The notes: generated from the sequence alone by a model not told the origin. Counted from the stretch's first letter, positions 16,252 through 24,803 are shown. The stretch is DNA of 64,000 nt from Paenibacillus sp. USDA918EY (GCF_009870825.1 NZ_WTWY01000001.1:806001-870000), one strand, 5' to 3'. Program-made: numbers and translations.

Positions 16252-17952
16252 ATGAACACATTTTCAACGGTCAAAAAAGCGGTTTTTGCCGGAACGATAT
16301 CCTTGCCGCTGATCCTGGCAGGCTGCGCCGGAGGCAAGCAAGCGGACATGCATGGTTCCCATGCTTCCGACAAGGCCGCCTCAGGAAGCGGATTGACGCA
16401 GACGGCACTTGAAACCGATCCGCCAAGCCGGGTGGATGGGCGGGATGTGACGCTAACCGCGCAGGAAAGTACGCTGGACGTCGGACAAGGCAAAAAGCTG
16501 CCGGTTTGGACGTTCAACAATTCGGTGCCTGGTCCGCAGATCAGAGTGAAACAAGGGGAAACGGTGAAAATTACATTAAAAAATACGCTAAAGGTTCCAG
16601 TTTCCTTGCATGTGCACGGATATCCGGTACCTTTTGAAATGGACGGCATTCCTGGCGTCAGCCAAGATGCCATCGCTCCGGGCAAAAGCTTTACGTATAC
16701 CTTCAAAGCGACGGTTCCGGGAACCTATTGGTATCATTCGCACCAGGACAGCGTGAAGCAGGTCGATATGGGGCTCTACGGATCTTTTGTCGTCGAGAGC
16801 GATGAGGACGTCGTCGATCGGGATTATACGCTGATGCTGGATGAATGGATGAGCGGCGGTATGGAAATGGAAAACGGCCAAGCCTCCAACGGCAAGGAGG
16901 AGGGGATGTCCGGCCGCGATGGAAACGATATGCACATGTCCGTCATGGATATGAAGGGCATGGATATGGGACAAGACATGCAGGGCATGGACATGGACAC
17001 CGGCCATAAAAACGAACCGTCTGCCGGCCACGACATGGGCACCGGTCAGGAAGGCGAGGCATCGAAGGGGCATGACATGAGCATGTATAATGTATACACG
17101 ATCAACGGCAAAACGTATCCGGCATCCCAGCCGTTGAACGTGAAGAAAGGTGAAATCGTGCGCCTGCGGCTGATTAACGCGGGCTATATGAGCCACTCCC
17201 TGCATTTGCAGGGGCACCGCTACCGGATCGTCGCGACGGACGGCAACCGGATCGCAAACCCCGAATGGGCAGACAACAAACTGCTTGCGATTGCGCCCGG
17301 GGAGCGTTACGACATCGAATTCGAAGCGAATCATCCCGGAATGTGGCTGCTTGACGAGCATAACGATAATCCAGCCGCCAAAAACATGAGAATCGCGATT
17401 CAATACGACAATGCTTCGGATTCACAGAAAAATCAGGTGCAAGATGACCCGGACCAAACCCTCGGGACGGTGAACATGGCGGAATACGGGAAGCCGGCAA
17501 AAGGCAAATTTTCGCTCACCGACCGGTACAATCTCGAATATACGATGGATTTGGGCACCGCTCACCGGAACGGGGAAATGGTGTATACCATCAACGGCAA
17601 AGTTTTTCCGGATACCGATCCGGTAAAGGTGAAGACGGGCGATAAGGTGAAGGTTCGTTTCGTGAACTCGTCGGCGAATGAAGACCATCCGATGCATTTG
17701 CACGGGCATACCTTCCAGGTGTTGAGCAAAAACGGAAAACCGCTCGGCGGAGCCGCCGAATATAAAGACACGTTAAACGTCAAACCCGGAGAAGAGTACG
17801 TCGTCGCCTTCGAGGCCAACAACCCGGGAGATTGGATGTTCCACTGCCATGATTTGCATCACGCGGCGGCAGGCATGGTGACGGAGCTGAAATATACGGA
17901 TTTTAACAATACGTTCAAACCGGATCCGAATGCCGGAAACAAGCCGGAATAA
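16252..17952 (+). CDS. Multicopper oxidase lipoprotein with Met/His-rich insert
   Basis: A 566-residue extracellular oxidase that should oxidise Cu(I) or other metals or phenols with oxygen. Signal peptide with lipobox ILAGC (Cys25). Copper-binding clusters are all present: LHVHG and WYHSHQD in the first cupredoxin domain, HPMHLHGHTF and MFHCHDLHH in the last. Between them lies a Met-, His- and Asp-rich insert (about residues 200-275, with repeated GMDMG-like units), as in CopA/CueO-type copper-tolerance oxidases. The ATG at 16252 follows AAGGAGGGG by 8 bases. Regulation is not evident. A long terminator follows. Confidence 0.9.
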   Translation: MNTFSTVKKAVFAGTISLPLILAGCAGGKQADMHGSHASDKAASGSGLTQTALETDPPSRVDGRDVTLTAQESTLDVGQGKKLPVWTFNNSVPGPQIRVKQGETVKITLKNTLKVPVSLHVHGYPVPFEMDGIPGVSQDAIAPGKSFTYTFKATVPGTYWYHSHQDSVKQVDMGLYGSFVVESDEDVVDRDYTLMLDEWMSGGMEMENGQASNGKEEGMSGRDGNDMHMSVMDMKGMDMGQDMQGMDMDTGHKNEPSAGHDMGTGQEGEASKGHDMSMYNVYTINGKTYPASQPLNVKKGEIVRLRLINAGYMSHSLHLQGHRYRIVATDGNRIANPEWADNKLLAIAPGERYDIEFEANHPGMWLLDEHNDNPAAKNMRIAIQYDNASDSQKNQVQDDPDQTLGTVNMAEYGKPAKGKFSLTDRYNLEYTMDLGTAHRNGEMVYTINGKVFPDTDPVKVKTGDKVKVRFVNSSANEDHPMHLHGHTFQVLSKNGKPLGGAAEYKDTLNVKPGEEYVVAFEANNPGDWMFHCHDLHHAAAGMVTELKYTDFNNTFKPDPNAGNKPE

Positions 17953-17956
17953 ACGG

Positions 17957-18026
17957 AAAAACAGCCGTTTTTCCGAAGCAGGGGCGGTTGATGAGCCGCT
18001 GCCTTCGGATCGGGCTGTTTTTTCTC
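17957..18026 (+). terminator. Long terminator after the multicopper oxidase gene
   Basis: An extended stem pairs ACAGCC, CCGAAG and GGCGG on the left with CCGC, CTTCGG and GGCTGT on the right, followed by a run of T. Confidence 0.8.
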
Positions 18027-18121
18027 TTTTTAACAATAGGAAAATTATCGGTAAAAGTTCATGATTTCCATCCATCCGGATAGCCATTTTGGCTTATAAT
18101 GGGTAAGAAACCGCAGCGAAG

Positions 18122-18150
18122 AAAAAAGCCCTCCCTGGATCGGGAGAGCC
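18122..18150 (-). terminator. Terminator of the cadC-like gene
   Basis: Read on the minus strand, an 8-bp stem around a 5-base loop is followed by six T. It lies 14 bases beyond the stop codon. Confidence 0.8.
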
Positions 18151-18163
18151 GTTTCTTTTGCCT

Positions 18164-18535
18164 TCACCCGTGCTGGGTGTGCTGCAGCGTTTGCACGAAA
18201 ATTTGTTCGATATGTGTATCGTCAAGCGAATAAAAGACGGTTTTCCCTTCCTTGCGGCGTTTAACGATGCGCAAATTGCGCAAATACCGCAGCTGGTGCG
18301 AGACGGCGGATTGTCCCATGCCAAGAAGAACCGTGAGGTCATGCACACACAGCTCCCGCTGCAGAAGCGCATCAATCAGCTTCACGCGGGTGGGATCGCT
18401 AAAAGCCTTAAACCAGTCCGCAACCTGCGAGGCGGCCTGATCGTTGATCAGTCCTTCCTTGATTTGATTTAGTTCGGCTTCCGAACCCATGCAGGTTGCA
18501 TCGCATTCTTCAATCGGATTGATGGACTGTTCCAT
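18164..18535 (-). CDS. cadC: CadC/CzrA-type ArsR-family metal-sensing repressor
   Basis: A 123-residue winged-helix repressor. It carries both metal sites known in CadC: N-terminal Cys11 and Cys15 (CDATC) with Cys63 and His65 in ELCVHDL of the DNA-recognition region (CadC has Cys at the second position), and the alpha-5 zinc site Asp106, His108, His119, His122 in the exact D-x-H-x10-H-x2-H spacing. The recognition helix is GQSAVSHQLRYL. AAAGGTG lies 8 bases before the ATG. It likely represses metal export until Cd, Pb or Zn binds. A candidate target is the operator at 4439-4452. Confidence 0.9.
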   Translation of the reverse strand: MEQSINPIEECDATCMGSEAELNQIKEGLINDQAASQVADWFKAFSDPTRVKLIDALLQRELCVHDLTVLLGMGQSAVSHQLRYLRNLRIVKRRKEGKTVFYSLDDTHIEQIFVQTLQHTQHG

Positions 18536-18774
18536 GGATTAATCACCTTTCTATCGGCTTGCGAATTACGCTTATGCTCCCAATTATAGCAAAAGTAACG
18601 CTTAAACGAAATGATTACAGATAAGAAAAAGAAAGCTCGCGTGGTAAACGGTATCATGCATAAAATTTCGATGGTGAAGATTGGAAGATTTGCGCGGTAC
18701 GATCCCATGGAATACGCCGGGCAAAGTTAAAATTGAAACGTTTTTCAAAGGATCACTTGTTGAAGGAGAGATTG

Positions 18775-19287
18775 ATGTTGGGCAAGAAAACACGTATTAC
18801 CGTTCTAAGCGTCGTCCTTTCCGGCATGCTGCTGGCGGGATGCGGAGCCAAGGAAGCCGAGACTTCGGATAAACATGCAGACGCGCATCAGACGTTTGCC
18901 GCAAACGGGGATTTGCAGGAAAAAACCGCGGGAACGGACAAGCTTCCGACGTTTCTGGATCCGCTCGACCCGATGCTGAAAACGGCCTATAGCACGGCCG
19001 CCGGCGTGAAGGACATGTTGTCGTCCATTCCTTGTTACTGCGGCTGCGGCGAAAGTGCCGGGCATAAAAGCAATTTGAATTGTTTTATCAAAGAAATGAA
19101 TCCGGATGACGGCAGCGTCGTTTGGGACGACCATGGCACACGCTGCGGCATATGCGTCGAGACCGCCATGACCGTGTCGGAACTGAGCAAGCAAGGAAAA
19201 TCGCTGAAGGAAATCCGCGCGATCATCGACCAAACCTATTCCACGGGCAAATATGCGCCGCCCACGCCGACTCCAGAAGTCTTATAA
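18775..19287 (+). CDS. PCYCGC-motif lipoprotein
   Basis: A 170-residue surface lipoprotein with lipobox LLLAGC (Cys23). After a short linker comes the family hallmark PCYCGCGE, then CFIKEMNPDDG, and a second cysteine pair in RCGICVE, with a conserved C-terminal helix. The six spaced cysteines and a His (GESAGHKSN) suggest metal or redox binding outside the cell; the function of the PCYCGC family is not established. AAGGAG lies 6 bases before the ATG. It is divergent from cadC, with the shared intergenic region free to hold common control sites, and sits near the copper oxidase gene. Confidence 0.85.
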   Translation: MLGKKTRITVLSVVLSGMLLAGCGAKEAETSDKHADAHQTFAANGDLQEKTAGTDKLPTFLDPLDPMLKTAYSTAAGVKDMLSSIPCYCGCGESAGHKSNLNCFIKEMNPDDGSVVWDDHGTRCGICVETAMTVSELSKQGKSLKEIRAIIDQTYSTGKYAPPTPTPEVL

Positions 19288-19310
19288 CCGAGCCGAAAAA
19301 AACAGTGCAT

Positions 19311-19333
19311 GCAGGCGAAAGCCTGCTTTTTTT
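19311..19333 (+). terminator. Terminator after the PCYCGC lipoprotein gene
   Basis: A 6-bp GC-rich stem GCAGGC-GAAA-GCCTGC with a tetraloop, followed by eight T. Confidence 0.85.
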
Positions 19334-19347
19334 CGTAAACATATATA

Positions 19348-19379
19348 TTGAATATAGCAAATATATATTATATTATAAT
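19348..19379 (+). promoter_or_regulatory. Possible promoter of the glycosidase-like gene
   Basis: TTGAAT (19348-19353) is followed by TATTAT at 17-bp spacing and by TATAAT at 20 bp, within an AT-rich stretch about 160 bases before the next start codon. Confidence 0.4.
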
Positions 19380-19537
19380 TCCAAAGTCTGTAAACATTCT
19401 GCAGGAAAACGGCAGGTACGATCTCAGCGAATCAAATCAAAAGAAACGGTACGACGACGCGATGAAATTCGTGAACCGAGGAATTGAAAGGGAAAGAAGT
19501 CGTCGAGCTTGGTGTACCGAACTAAGGAGGGAAAACG

Positions 19538-21727
19538 TTGAAACGATCAGCAAAAGCGGCACCGGAATGGACGGGGTTTCAGGAAGCGCGGCCCTACGGG
19601 CCGAAATACGATCTGCGCACCGATTTTGTGATGGTATACGGCATTTCGGATGATTTGCCCGATCGGATCGAAGGCTGGAAAAAGGCCGGATATACCGTCC
19701 ATCTCATGACGGGCGTGGCTTGGGGTGAATACCAGGATTATTTGTACGGCCGGTTCGACGGCCGGAATCATTGGGATGAGGCGCAAGCGGTCCGCACCGG
19801 CAAACATCTGCTTCATAATGTGGACGTTCCTTATATGGTCCCGACCGTGTCTTTTGCCGATTACCTGTCCACGCATATCAAAAAGGCGATCGATGCCGGC
19901 GTGGAAGCGATCCATATGGAAGAGCCCGAATTTTGGGCGGCGGCCGGATATGCCGAAGCGTTCAAAAGGGAATGGCTGAACGTTTACGGAGAAGAATGGA
20001 TCCCGCCGCATGCTTCCCATGACGCGCAGTACCGTGCTTCCAAGCTGAAGGCGGCGATGTATTATCGCGCGATGGACCGGATTTGCAGCGCAATGAAGGA
20101 ATACGCGCTCGCAACCTACGGCCGGACCGTACGCTTTTACATCCCGACGCACAGTTTGATCAACTATACCCAGTGGCGGATCGTCAGCCCCGAGGCGCAG
20201 TTTGTATCGATGCCTTCCTGCGACGGCTTTATCGCCCAGATTTGGACCGGTACAAGCCGAACGCCGAATGTTTACCGGGGCGTGCGCCGGGAGCGGACGT
20301 TCGAGACCGCCTATCTGGAATACGGCATGATGCAGGAGCTGACCCGTGGAACGGGACGCGAGATGTGGTTTCTGCATGACCCGATCGAAGATAACCCGCG
20401 CCATACTTGGGCGGATTACGAGCAAAATTACTTGGCGACCGTGACCGCGTCGCTGCTCCATCCGGGCGTCAGCCAATATGAGGTTTGTCCTTGGCCGTAC
20501 CGCGTTTTCGAGGGAAGTTATCCGAAAGAGGACGGTAGCGGCAAGGAAGCGATTCCCGGCCGGTACGCAACGCAGCTGATGACGGTGATACACATGCTCG
20601 GCGAAATGCATAAATACGATGCGGATACGCATGGACCCTCGGCGGCAGGCATCGGCTTATGCCTGGCCAATTCGGCGATGTTCCAACGGGGAGACGTGGA
20701 TATTCCCGAAGAAAAACAGGATGCCTCCGGTTCGCGGTACGACGGTACCGAAGCGGATGACGCATTAACCGCAAAAGAAAGGAAGCTGCTCGATTGGTCG
20801 CCGTTTTACGGGCTTGCGCTCCCGCTGCTCAAATTCGGAGTGCCGGTCCGGCCGCTGCAATACGATAACTTGTTGCATTTTCCAGGGTATCTCGACGACT
20901 ACAGAATATTGCTTTTGAGCTACGAGTTCATGAAGCCGGAGCATCCCGGCATTCATCAGGTGCTGGCGCAGTGGGTTCAGGAGGGCGGCGTTCTCGTCTA
21001 CGCAGGGGATGGAAGCGATCCTTACCATCACGTTCGGGAATGGTGGAAACGGGAAACGCGGCGCGGCGCTTACGGACGTCCGGAGGAGCATTTGTTCGAA
21101 ACGCTGGGACTCGGGCGCCACCCGGAAGAAGGAATGCACCAAGTTGGCAGCGGGGCGGTCATCTATGAGCGGAAGCATCCGGCCGATTTTGCCGAAACTT
21201 CCGATGGCGCGGATCGGGTTCTGTTCCGTTTAAAAGAAGCGCTTGTATTTCTCGGTGCGGAGGAAGAGTTTAAGGAAAACCGCGTTCTTGAAATCCAGCG
21301 CGGCCCTTATCGGATTCTCCATGTTTTGGATGAAACCGGTTCTGACGCATCAGTCGTGCTGGAAGGTTCGTTTATTCGGTTGTTTGATGCCAAACTGCCT
21401 TTGGCCAAACGCGTGGAACTAAAGCCAAACGGAAACATGCTGCTTTACGATTTGGATTATGATGCGGGAGACCGCCTTCAGCCGCGGATATTGGCCGCTT
21501 CCTCCAGAATCCGGGAAGAAGTTTATTCGGATCGGGAACTTCGTTGGATGGCCGAATCTCCGGAAGGAATCCGGGTCAGCGTCCGGGCGCGGGTCCCGCG
21601 TCAGCCGCTCAAAGCGTATGTGGATGAGGATGCCGTAGTCTTTGATTATGACGCAGAAACGCAGACGGTTTTTCTGGAATTTGAAGGTTCACCTCAAGGC
21701 AAATCCGTTCGAATTGAATGGGCATAG
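19538..21727 (+). CDS. Glycoside-hydrolase-like protein (TIM barrel plus GATase-like domain)
   Basis: A 729-residue cytoplasmic protein without signal peptide. The N-terminal 380 residues alternate strands and helices in TIM-barrel fashion, with an acidic pair in IHMEEPEFW (about residue 130) that could be catalytic. The segment after about 440 (LPLLKFGVPV ... YRILLLSYEFMKPEHP ... QEGGVLVYAGDG) matches the class-1 glutaminase-like trimerisation domain of GH42-type beta-galactosidases. A C-terminal beta domain follows. I infer a carbohydrate-active enzyme but cannot name the family or substrate. TTG start, with AAGGAGGG 8 bases before it. Monocistronic, with a terminator. Confidence 0.65.
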   Translation: MKRSAKAAPEWTGFQEARPYGPKYDLRTDFVMVYGISDDLPDRIEGWKKAGYTVHLMTGVAWGEYQDYLYGRFDGRNHWDEAQAVRTGKHLLHNVDVPYMVPTVSFADYLSTHIKKAIDAGVEAIHMEEPEFWAAAGYAEAFKREWLNVYGEEWIPPHASHDAQYRASKLKAAMYYRAMDRICSAMKEYALATYGRTVRFYIPTHSLINYTQWRIVSPEAQFVSMPSCDGFIAQIWTGTSRTPNVYRGVRRERTFETAYLEYGMMQELTRGTGREMWFLHDPIEDNPRHTWADYEQNYLATVTASLLHPGVSQYEVCPWPYRVFEGSYPKEDGSGKEAIPGRYATQLMTVIHMLGEMHKYDADTHGPSAAGIGLCLANSAMFQRGDVDIPEEKQDASGSRYDGTEADDALTAKERKLLDWSPFYGLALPLLKFGVPVRPLQYDNLLHFPGYLDDYRILLLSYEFMKPEHPGIHQVLAQWVQEGGVLVYAGDGSDPYHHVREWWKRETRRGAYGRPEEHLFETLGLGRHPEEGMHQVGSGAVIYERKHPADFAETSDGADRVLFRLKEALVFLGAEEEFKENRVLEIQRGPYRILHVLDETGSDASVVLEGSFIRLFDAKLPLAKRVELKPNGNMLLYDLDYDAGDRLQPRILAASSRIREEVYSDRELRWMAESPEGIRVSVRARVPRQPLKAYVDEDAVVFDYDAETQTVFLEFEGSPQGKSVRIEWA

Positions 21728-21736
21728 CCCGTGTCG

Positions 21737-21779
21737 CCCCTGAAGATCAAATTATTTTTGATTTCGGGGGTATTTTTTT
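21737..21779 (+). terminator. Terminator after the glycosidase-like gene
   Basis: CCCC-TGAAGATCAAA pairs with TTTGATTTCGGGG around a short loop, followed by seven T. Confidence 0.8.
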
Positions 21780-21800
21780 GTGATAAACAGCTATTCAAAT

Positions 21801-21829
21801 TTGACTAGTGATATCGTTTGCGTTAAGAT
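21801..21829 (+). promoter_or_regulatory. Sigma-A promoter of the padR-hydrolase operon
   Basis: TTGACT (21801-21806), a 17-bp spacer and TAAGAT (21824-21829), about 30 bases before the padR-type start codon. Confidence 0.7.
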
Positions 21830-21860
21830 CAATATGAAATCAACGGAGGGAGTCGCTTTG

Positions 21861-22418
21861 ATGTCAACGGTACGATTGCTTGTATTAGGTTCCATTTTAC
21901 GAAGAGGCGTCAGCCACGGTTACGGGGTGTACAACGATCTGACCTCCTGGCGTGCCGAAACGTGGACAAACGTCAAACCGGGATCGATTTACCATGCCCT
22001 GGAAAAGCTCGAAGCCCAAGGGCTGACCCGGACGGAGACTTCCGATCCGCAGGTCAAGCTCGGACCTTCCCGTACGGAATACAGCGTCACCGAGCAGGGG
22101 AAAACCGAATTCGAAACCTTGCTGAGAGCGGCGCTGCAAAGCTTTGAAATCCAGACGTTTGCCGTCGGGATCGCCTTTATGGACATGCTGCCGAGACGGG
22201 AGGTTATGGGGCTGCTTGAACGCCGGGCGTCCGCTTTGAAAGAATCCGCAGCCTTTTTGCGCACGCTGCCAACGGAGGAAGCGCCGTCCGAACCTTCCAA
22301 ACATCCGGAGCTGGTCGGAATATGGGAACAGTATGTGGAAAATGAACTGTCGGGTACGCTGAAGCTGATCGGCAAGCTTGAATCGGGAACATACAAGTTT
22401 GCGGGAGAAAACGGGTAA
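21861..22418 (+). CDS. PadR-family transcriptional regulator
   Basis: A 185-residue winged-helix regulator. The N-terminal domain shows the PadR pattern LVLGSILRRGVSHGYGVY and VKPGSIYHALEKLEAQGL (recognition helix), then EYSVTEQGK for the wing. The C-terminal half is helical, as in the subfamily that dimerises through a long C-terminal domain. Start ATG 21861 follows GGAGGG by 10 bases; TTG 21858 is possible too. It lies 14 bases before the hydrolase gene and probably controls the pair; PadR repressors often respond to phenolic or toxic small molecules. Confidence 0.88.
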   Translation: MSTVRLLVLGSILRRGVSHGYGVYNDLTSWRAETWTNVKPGSIYHALEKLEAQGLTRTETSDPQVKLGPSRTEYSVTEQGKTEFETLLRAALQSFEIQTFAVGIAFMDMLPRREVMGLLERRASALKESAAFLRTLPTEEAPSEPSKHPELVGIWEQYVENELSGTLKLIGKLESGTYKFAGENG

Positions 22419-22432
22419 GGAGTGGGATAGAT

Positions 22433-23305
22433 ATGAACGTACGACTGCTTGATGGAAGCGGAATCGATGTCGTGATCGAAGGGGAGGGGCCGGCTATTTT
22501 GCTCCCCGTCAATCCGGTTCCGATCGAAGGGCCGCAAGCCGATGAAATGAGAAAATGGGGAGCCGATCCGGCGCTTGGACGTACGCTAATCGAAGGGCTG
22601 AGCCGGACTTACCGCGTCATTGCTTTTGACTATGAAGGGCATGTCCTTCAAGTGCCAAAAGCGGACACGCTGACGCCTGAGCATATCGCCGCCGATTTTC
22701 TCCGGATCGCCGATGCGGCGGGTGCAGAAAGCTTCGCTTATTACGGTTATTCCTGGCTTGCCCTCAGCGGGCTGCAGCTTGCGCTCCGCACCGGTCGGCT
22801 TTCCGCGCTCGTAATGGGTGGTTATCCTCCGGTCGATGGTCCGTACGAAGAAATGCTGAAGGTAACGATGGCGACACATGAAATGTCGACCGCCAATGCT
22901 TCCGGTAACCACCCAAGCGAAACGGCGCAAACGACCGAATGGGGGGAGCGTTCCGGGGAATATGACTGGGCCAACGTCGAAGTGTCCATGAGCGAACTGC
23001 AAACGCGGCAGTTTGTGACGTTGTATGAGCATTTGCGGGATTTTGACGATCGGACGGCCCTTTCCCGCCTGACATGCCCGCGGCTTTGTTTTGCAGGGAG
23101 CAAAGACCGCATTGAATACGGAGAGAAGTGGGGGGATGTAACGGTAGATATCGTTTCTCCTTTGATCCGATACAAAGATGAGCTGACGGAAGCGGGGTGG
23201 GATGTCCGGATTTTGGACGGTCTCGATCATACGGGAGCGATGCAGGCGAAGCATGTGCTGCCGGTTTTGCTGCCGTGGTTGGATTCGCATTTGCGGGGGG
23301 AATAA
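22433..23305 (+). CDS. Alpha/beta-hydrolase
   Basis: A 290-residue cytoplasmic hydrolase. The nucleophile elbow is YYGYSWLALSG (Ser about residue 105), an early strand gives VIAFDYEGHV, an acidic residue follows in LCFAGSKDRIEYG, and the catalytic His is likely in LDGLDHTGAMQ (about 266). AAGGAG lies 10 bases before the ATG. It shares a promoter with the PadR-type regulator, suggesting induction by its own substrate. The substrate is unknown. Confidence 0.85.
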   Translation: MNVRLLDGSGIDVVIEGEGPAILLPVNPVPIEGPQADEMRKWGADPALGRTLIEGLSRTYRVIAFDYEGHVLQVPKADTLTPEHIAADFLRIADAAGAESFAYYGYSWLALSGLQLALRTGRLSALVMGGYPPVDGPYEEMLKVTMATHEMSTANASGNHPSETAQTTEWGERSGEYDWANVEVSMSELQTRQFVTLYEHLRDFDDRTALSRLTCPRLCFAGSKDRIEYGEKWGDVTVDIVSPLIRYKDELTEAGWDVRILDGLDHTGAMQAKHVLPVLLPWLDSHLRGE

Positions 23306-23420
23306 ACGGAGAGGTTTTCCTTGAAGCCGAAAATGGAAAGATTGTCGGTTTGGGTTTGGAAGCAGGGCAAACGCACATTGTAAACGCTCCGTATTTAACA
23401 GATTTTAAGGCTGAACGTAG
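23306..23420 (+). pseudogene. Possible remnant of a carbohydrate-enzyme C-terminus
   Basis: In the frame read from 23306 the translation runs GEVFLEAENGKIVGLGLEAG and on through THIVNAPYLTDF, which looks like the final beta-strands of a secreted or glycoside-hydrolase-type protein rather than random sequence. It has no start of its own and runs into the following terminator. A different frame holds a 20-codon open stretch after GGAGAGG. I cannot tell a decayed gene from chance. Confidence 0.25.
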
Positions 23421-23423
23421 AAA

Positions 23424-23463
23424 ACCCTCTAAGCAAATCTTGCTTAGGGGGTCTTAACTTTTT
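23424..23463 (+). terminator. Terminator downstream of the hydrolase gene
   Basis: A 12-bp stem (23424-23435 with 23441-23452, one wobble pair) followed by a T-rich tail. Confidence 0.75.
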
Positions 23464-23492
23464 GGAAAAGGCTTGATCGCCCGATGGATGCG

Positions 23493-23705
23493 TTAGAACA
23501 ATAATTTGTAAATGATATACCCTATGACTAAGACCAGGAGGATTACTACAGTACCCTTCCACCCTAATCCGCCGACTAAATCGGCTAAATTTCCATGTTG
23601 AGCTCGATTGACTCCATCGCCAAACGCCCCAAAAGGGTTGCTTTTTAATTCTTCTTGCCGTAGACGTTCTCTTTTTTCTTCAGGCGTTTCATTGCGGGAA
23701 TCCAT
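23493..23705 (-). CDS. Small membrane protein (DUF6366-like)
   Basis: A 70-residue protein with a highly charged N-terminus (ETPEEKRERLRQEELKSNP), a middle segment ending LVGGLGWKG and one C-terminal membrane helix of about 20 residues. It resembles small Bacillus proteins that I remember as DUF6366; no function is known to me. The ATG at 23705 is chosen because an AGGAGGT ribosome site sits 7 bases before it; an upstream in-frame ATG at 23789 lacks one. Confidence 0.7.
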   Translation of the reverse strand: MDSRNETPEEKRERLRQEELKSNPFGAFGDGVNRAQHGNLADLVGGLGWKGTVVILLVLVIGYIIYKLLF

Positions 23706-23793
23706 GTTTGACCTCCTGATTACTTCCCTTTTTTGCAAGCAAAAAGATCCGAAAGAAGATGATGCACCAAGTAAATAAATATACCTCATTTAT

Positions 23794-23830
23794 TAAAAAA
23801 GCGAATTATTTCAAAGAAATAATCCGCTTT
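23794..23830 (-). terminator. Terminator of the TPR-receptor/peptide pair
   Basis: On the minus strand a perfect 12-bp stem (arms 23801-23812 and 23816-23827) with a 3-base loop is followed by six T. It begins about 8 bases after the stop codon of the peptide gene. Confidence 0.85.
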
Positions 23831-23837
23831 CCGATCA

Positions 23838-23957
23838 TTAAAAGTCTGCGCCGTGATTGTCTTGCGGGGCAATTGGCGGTTGAACCGGTCCCAAGCTGAA
23901 GACAGAAAGACTACTGAGAACACCTAGCAATACAATTGAAATCAAAGCTTTCTTCAT
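23838..23957 (-). CDS. Small exported peptide, Phr-like signalling precursor
   Basis: A 39-residue peptide: two lysines, a hydrophobic core (ISIVLLGVLSSLSVFSLG) typical of a Sec signal, then a hydrophilic tail PVQPPIAPQ-DNHGADF. A strong AAAGGAGAG site lies 7 bases before the ATG. The gene starts 47 bases inside the 3' end of the TPR gene in another frame, exactly as phr genes overlap their rap genes. I infer that the C-terminal few residues are released outside the cell, re-imported by an oligopeptide permease and bound by the upstream TPR protein. The mature sequence cannot be set from sequence alone. Confidence 0.65.
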   Translation of the reverse strand: MKKALISIVLLGVLSSLSVFSLGPVQPPIAPQDNHGADF

Positions 23958-24762
23958 TTTCAATCTCTCCTTTGAAAATAGAATTGAGAATGCGTGAATA
24001 CTCAGCAGTTTGGGAATCATTAGCATATGTTTTAAGAAATTCAAAAAGTGTAATAGACTTTTTGAAAAACTTATCATTTCTAAGTTTATCAGATAATGTA
24101 ATATTATGTAAAGTATAAGTTATTGCATCAGCGTATTGCCGGTTCTTATAATAATACAGCGCCAACAGATAGTGGACGGTTAAATAGTAAGAGATTCGAA
24201 CGGGTCTATTTTGATGTTTGTATTTTGCAATATAGGGAGTGAGTTGTTCGATTTCGCTGTCGACATTAAAATCATGGGCTAATGCGGATTCGATAATCGT
24301 AATTAAACCGGGGATGATTTCATCGCCGTTGTCCATTAGCGCATGAAGATATTCAGGAAGTTTCTCTTTGTTCCCCGATAATATATCCAATGTTAAAGCA
24401 TTTACTTTAGCAAAAACTTTAAATTTGTCGATATAATATTGACTCTCTTCGCTTGAATCTTCCACCCAACTTAGATCAGAATAACGATTGACGCATTCTT
24501 TTGATTCCGAATAAGATCTTAATTTTTGCAACGCCAAGCCTTTCATTAAATAGCTGTACCCGAAGTAGTAAACTGGCGGTTTTTCCATTGAATCCAGACA
24601 AGAAAACCGTTTTTCCGGCTCCTTAGTCAAATGAGCAAGTTCAAGCAGGCTCTCCGACAAGGATATTGCTTCATTCCAGTCTTCAAAAGAATAAGACATT
24701 TTTATCATATTAACTAACGTGTCAATTTTTATTTGTGATAGAGCAGATATTCTGCTGCGCAA
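23911..24762 (-). CDS. TPR-repeat cytoplasmic receptor, Rap/RNPP-like
   Basis: A 283-residue all-helical protein with repeated 34-residue-like helix pairs (for example FGYSYLMKGLALQKLRSYSES, split here over residues about 65-85, and VHYLLALYYYKNRQYADAI near 225). This is the fold of peptide receptors in the Rap and RNPP families. No helix-turn-helix is seen, and the N-terminus is shorter than a standard Rap three-helix bundle, so it may be a divergent or shortened receptor. TTG start at 24762 follows AAGGAGG by 9 bases. A promoter lies upstream and the peptide gene overlaps its end. The gene is AT-richer than its neighbours. Confidence 0.65.
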   Translation of the reverse strand: MRSRISALSQIKIDTLVNMIKMSYSFEDWNEAISLSESLLELAHLTKEPEKRFSCLDSMEKPPVYYFGYSYLMKGLALQKLRSYSESKECVNRYSDLSWVEDSSEESQYYIDKFKVFAKVNALTLDILSGNKEKLPEYLHALMDNGDEIIPGLITIIESALAHDFNVDSEIEQLTPYIAKYKHQNRPVRISYYLTVHYLLALYYYKNRQYADAITYTLHNITLSDKLRNDKFFKKSITLFEFLKTYANDSQTAEYSRILNSIFKGEIENEESFDFNCIARCSQ

Positions 24763-24803
24763 AAGGAAGCGCCTCCTTAATATAACAAATATTAACAAAA
24801 TAT

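Noticed and set aside
19547..20632. 361-codon minus-strand frame inside the glycosidase-like gene
   Set aside because: Composition is that of a GC-rich shadow frame, with no ribosome site and no family-like motifs.
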